A stretch of DNA of 64,000 nt from NCBI GenBank assembly GCA_037176885.1, contig JAWWNJ010000027.1, positions 620,001 to 684,000 of the forward strand, written 5' to 3'. Within the stretch, counting starts at the first letter, position 1; each line of letters starts with the position of its first letter. The position numbers were made by a program, and so were the translations under genes. The DNA comes from Favolaschia claudopus (taxonomy: Eukaryota > Basidiomycota > Agaricomycetes > Agaricales > Mycenaceae). The notes under the pieces were generated by a model, which ran no database searches, was not told the origin of the DNA, and saw only the letters and a program-made list of their open reading frames with translations. Below, piece after piece: positions 63,997 to 64,000 of this stretch.

Positions 63997-64000
63997 TAAA

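Overview
The window looks like a transposon-choked part of a filamentous basidiomycete (Agaricomycete-type) nuclear genome. This rests on short 50-90 nt GT-AG introns, microexons, a cytochrome P450 with at least ten introns, a seven-transmembrane protein of a type I know from mushroom-forming fungi, and a mixture of Ty1/copia, Ty3/gypsy, Tad-like LINE, Helitron, hAT, CACTA-like, Tc1/mariner/pogo and MULE-like remains. There are no rRNA genes, CRISPR arrays or bacterial signals. All assignments come from reading the sequence; no database was searched.

Layout. 1-2.5 kb: C-terminal part of a Helitron/PIF1-type helicase with a damaged Walker A loop. 2.5-9.3 kb: gene-poor, with a TRIM-type LTR element (6822-7783), a TA-flanked MITE (7977-8345) and hairpin repeats. 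9.3-14.1 kb: Tad-like LINE reverse transcriptase split by a long-TIR element, a gypsy integrase tail and a 234-codon unknown ORF. 14.1-20.6 kb: a dead minus-strand copia element cut by a 1.86-kb TIR element and by a hAT element. 20.6-24.3 kb: three palindrome-headed word arrays, a TA-flanked MITE, a CACTG element and the first exons of a secreted Egh16-like gene. 24.3-32 kb: repeats, a second TRIM (26304-27960) with identical LTRs, and a Helitron helicase scrap. 32.3-37.2 kb: a copia element with one uninterrupted 1,468-residue polyprotein; its 3' LTR region holds what looks like a spliced, reverse-transcribed copy of its own leader. 37.2-42.5 kb: a hairpin-ended element inside another copia gag/protease, then two elements with dense word arrays. 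42.5-46.5 kb: the most gene-like part, with a P450 pseudogene, a pogo-like MITE and a 9-exon membrane-protein gene. 48-51 kb: an unknown gene broken by a hAT MITE, and a multi-exon chimeric gene. 51.9-55.3 kb: a second full CACTG element, LINE ORF1 and gypsy gag remains. 56046-63996: an almost complete 7.95-kb LTR element with no coding capacity (LARD), with near-identical LTRs and a matching target duplication.

How the parts relate. Two TRIMs and the intact copia element share the LTR head (TGTCAGRATATGAATT or similar), the polypurine tract and a TATGGGCC-type primer-binding region, so the copia polyprotein is a plausible helper for the non-autonomous copies. Several DNA elements carry their own private subterminal word array (GGGTCGG, GAGCTC, TACGG, TTAAGG, CATGATGTTTTG). 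Nested insertions give a relative chronology: copia and LINE first, then hAT, MULE-like and other TIR elements inside them. The TRIM at 26304 and the LARD, with (near-)identical LTRs, are the youngest.
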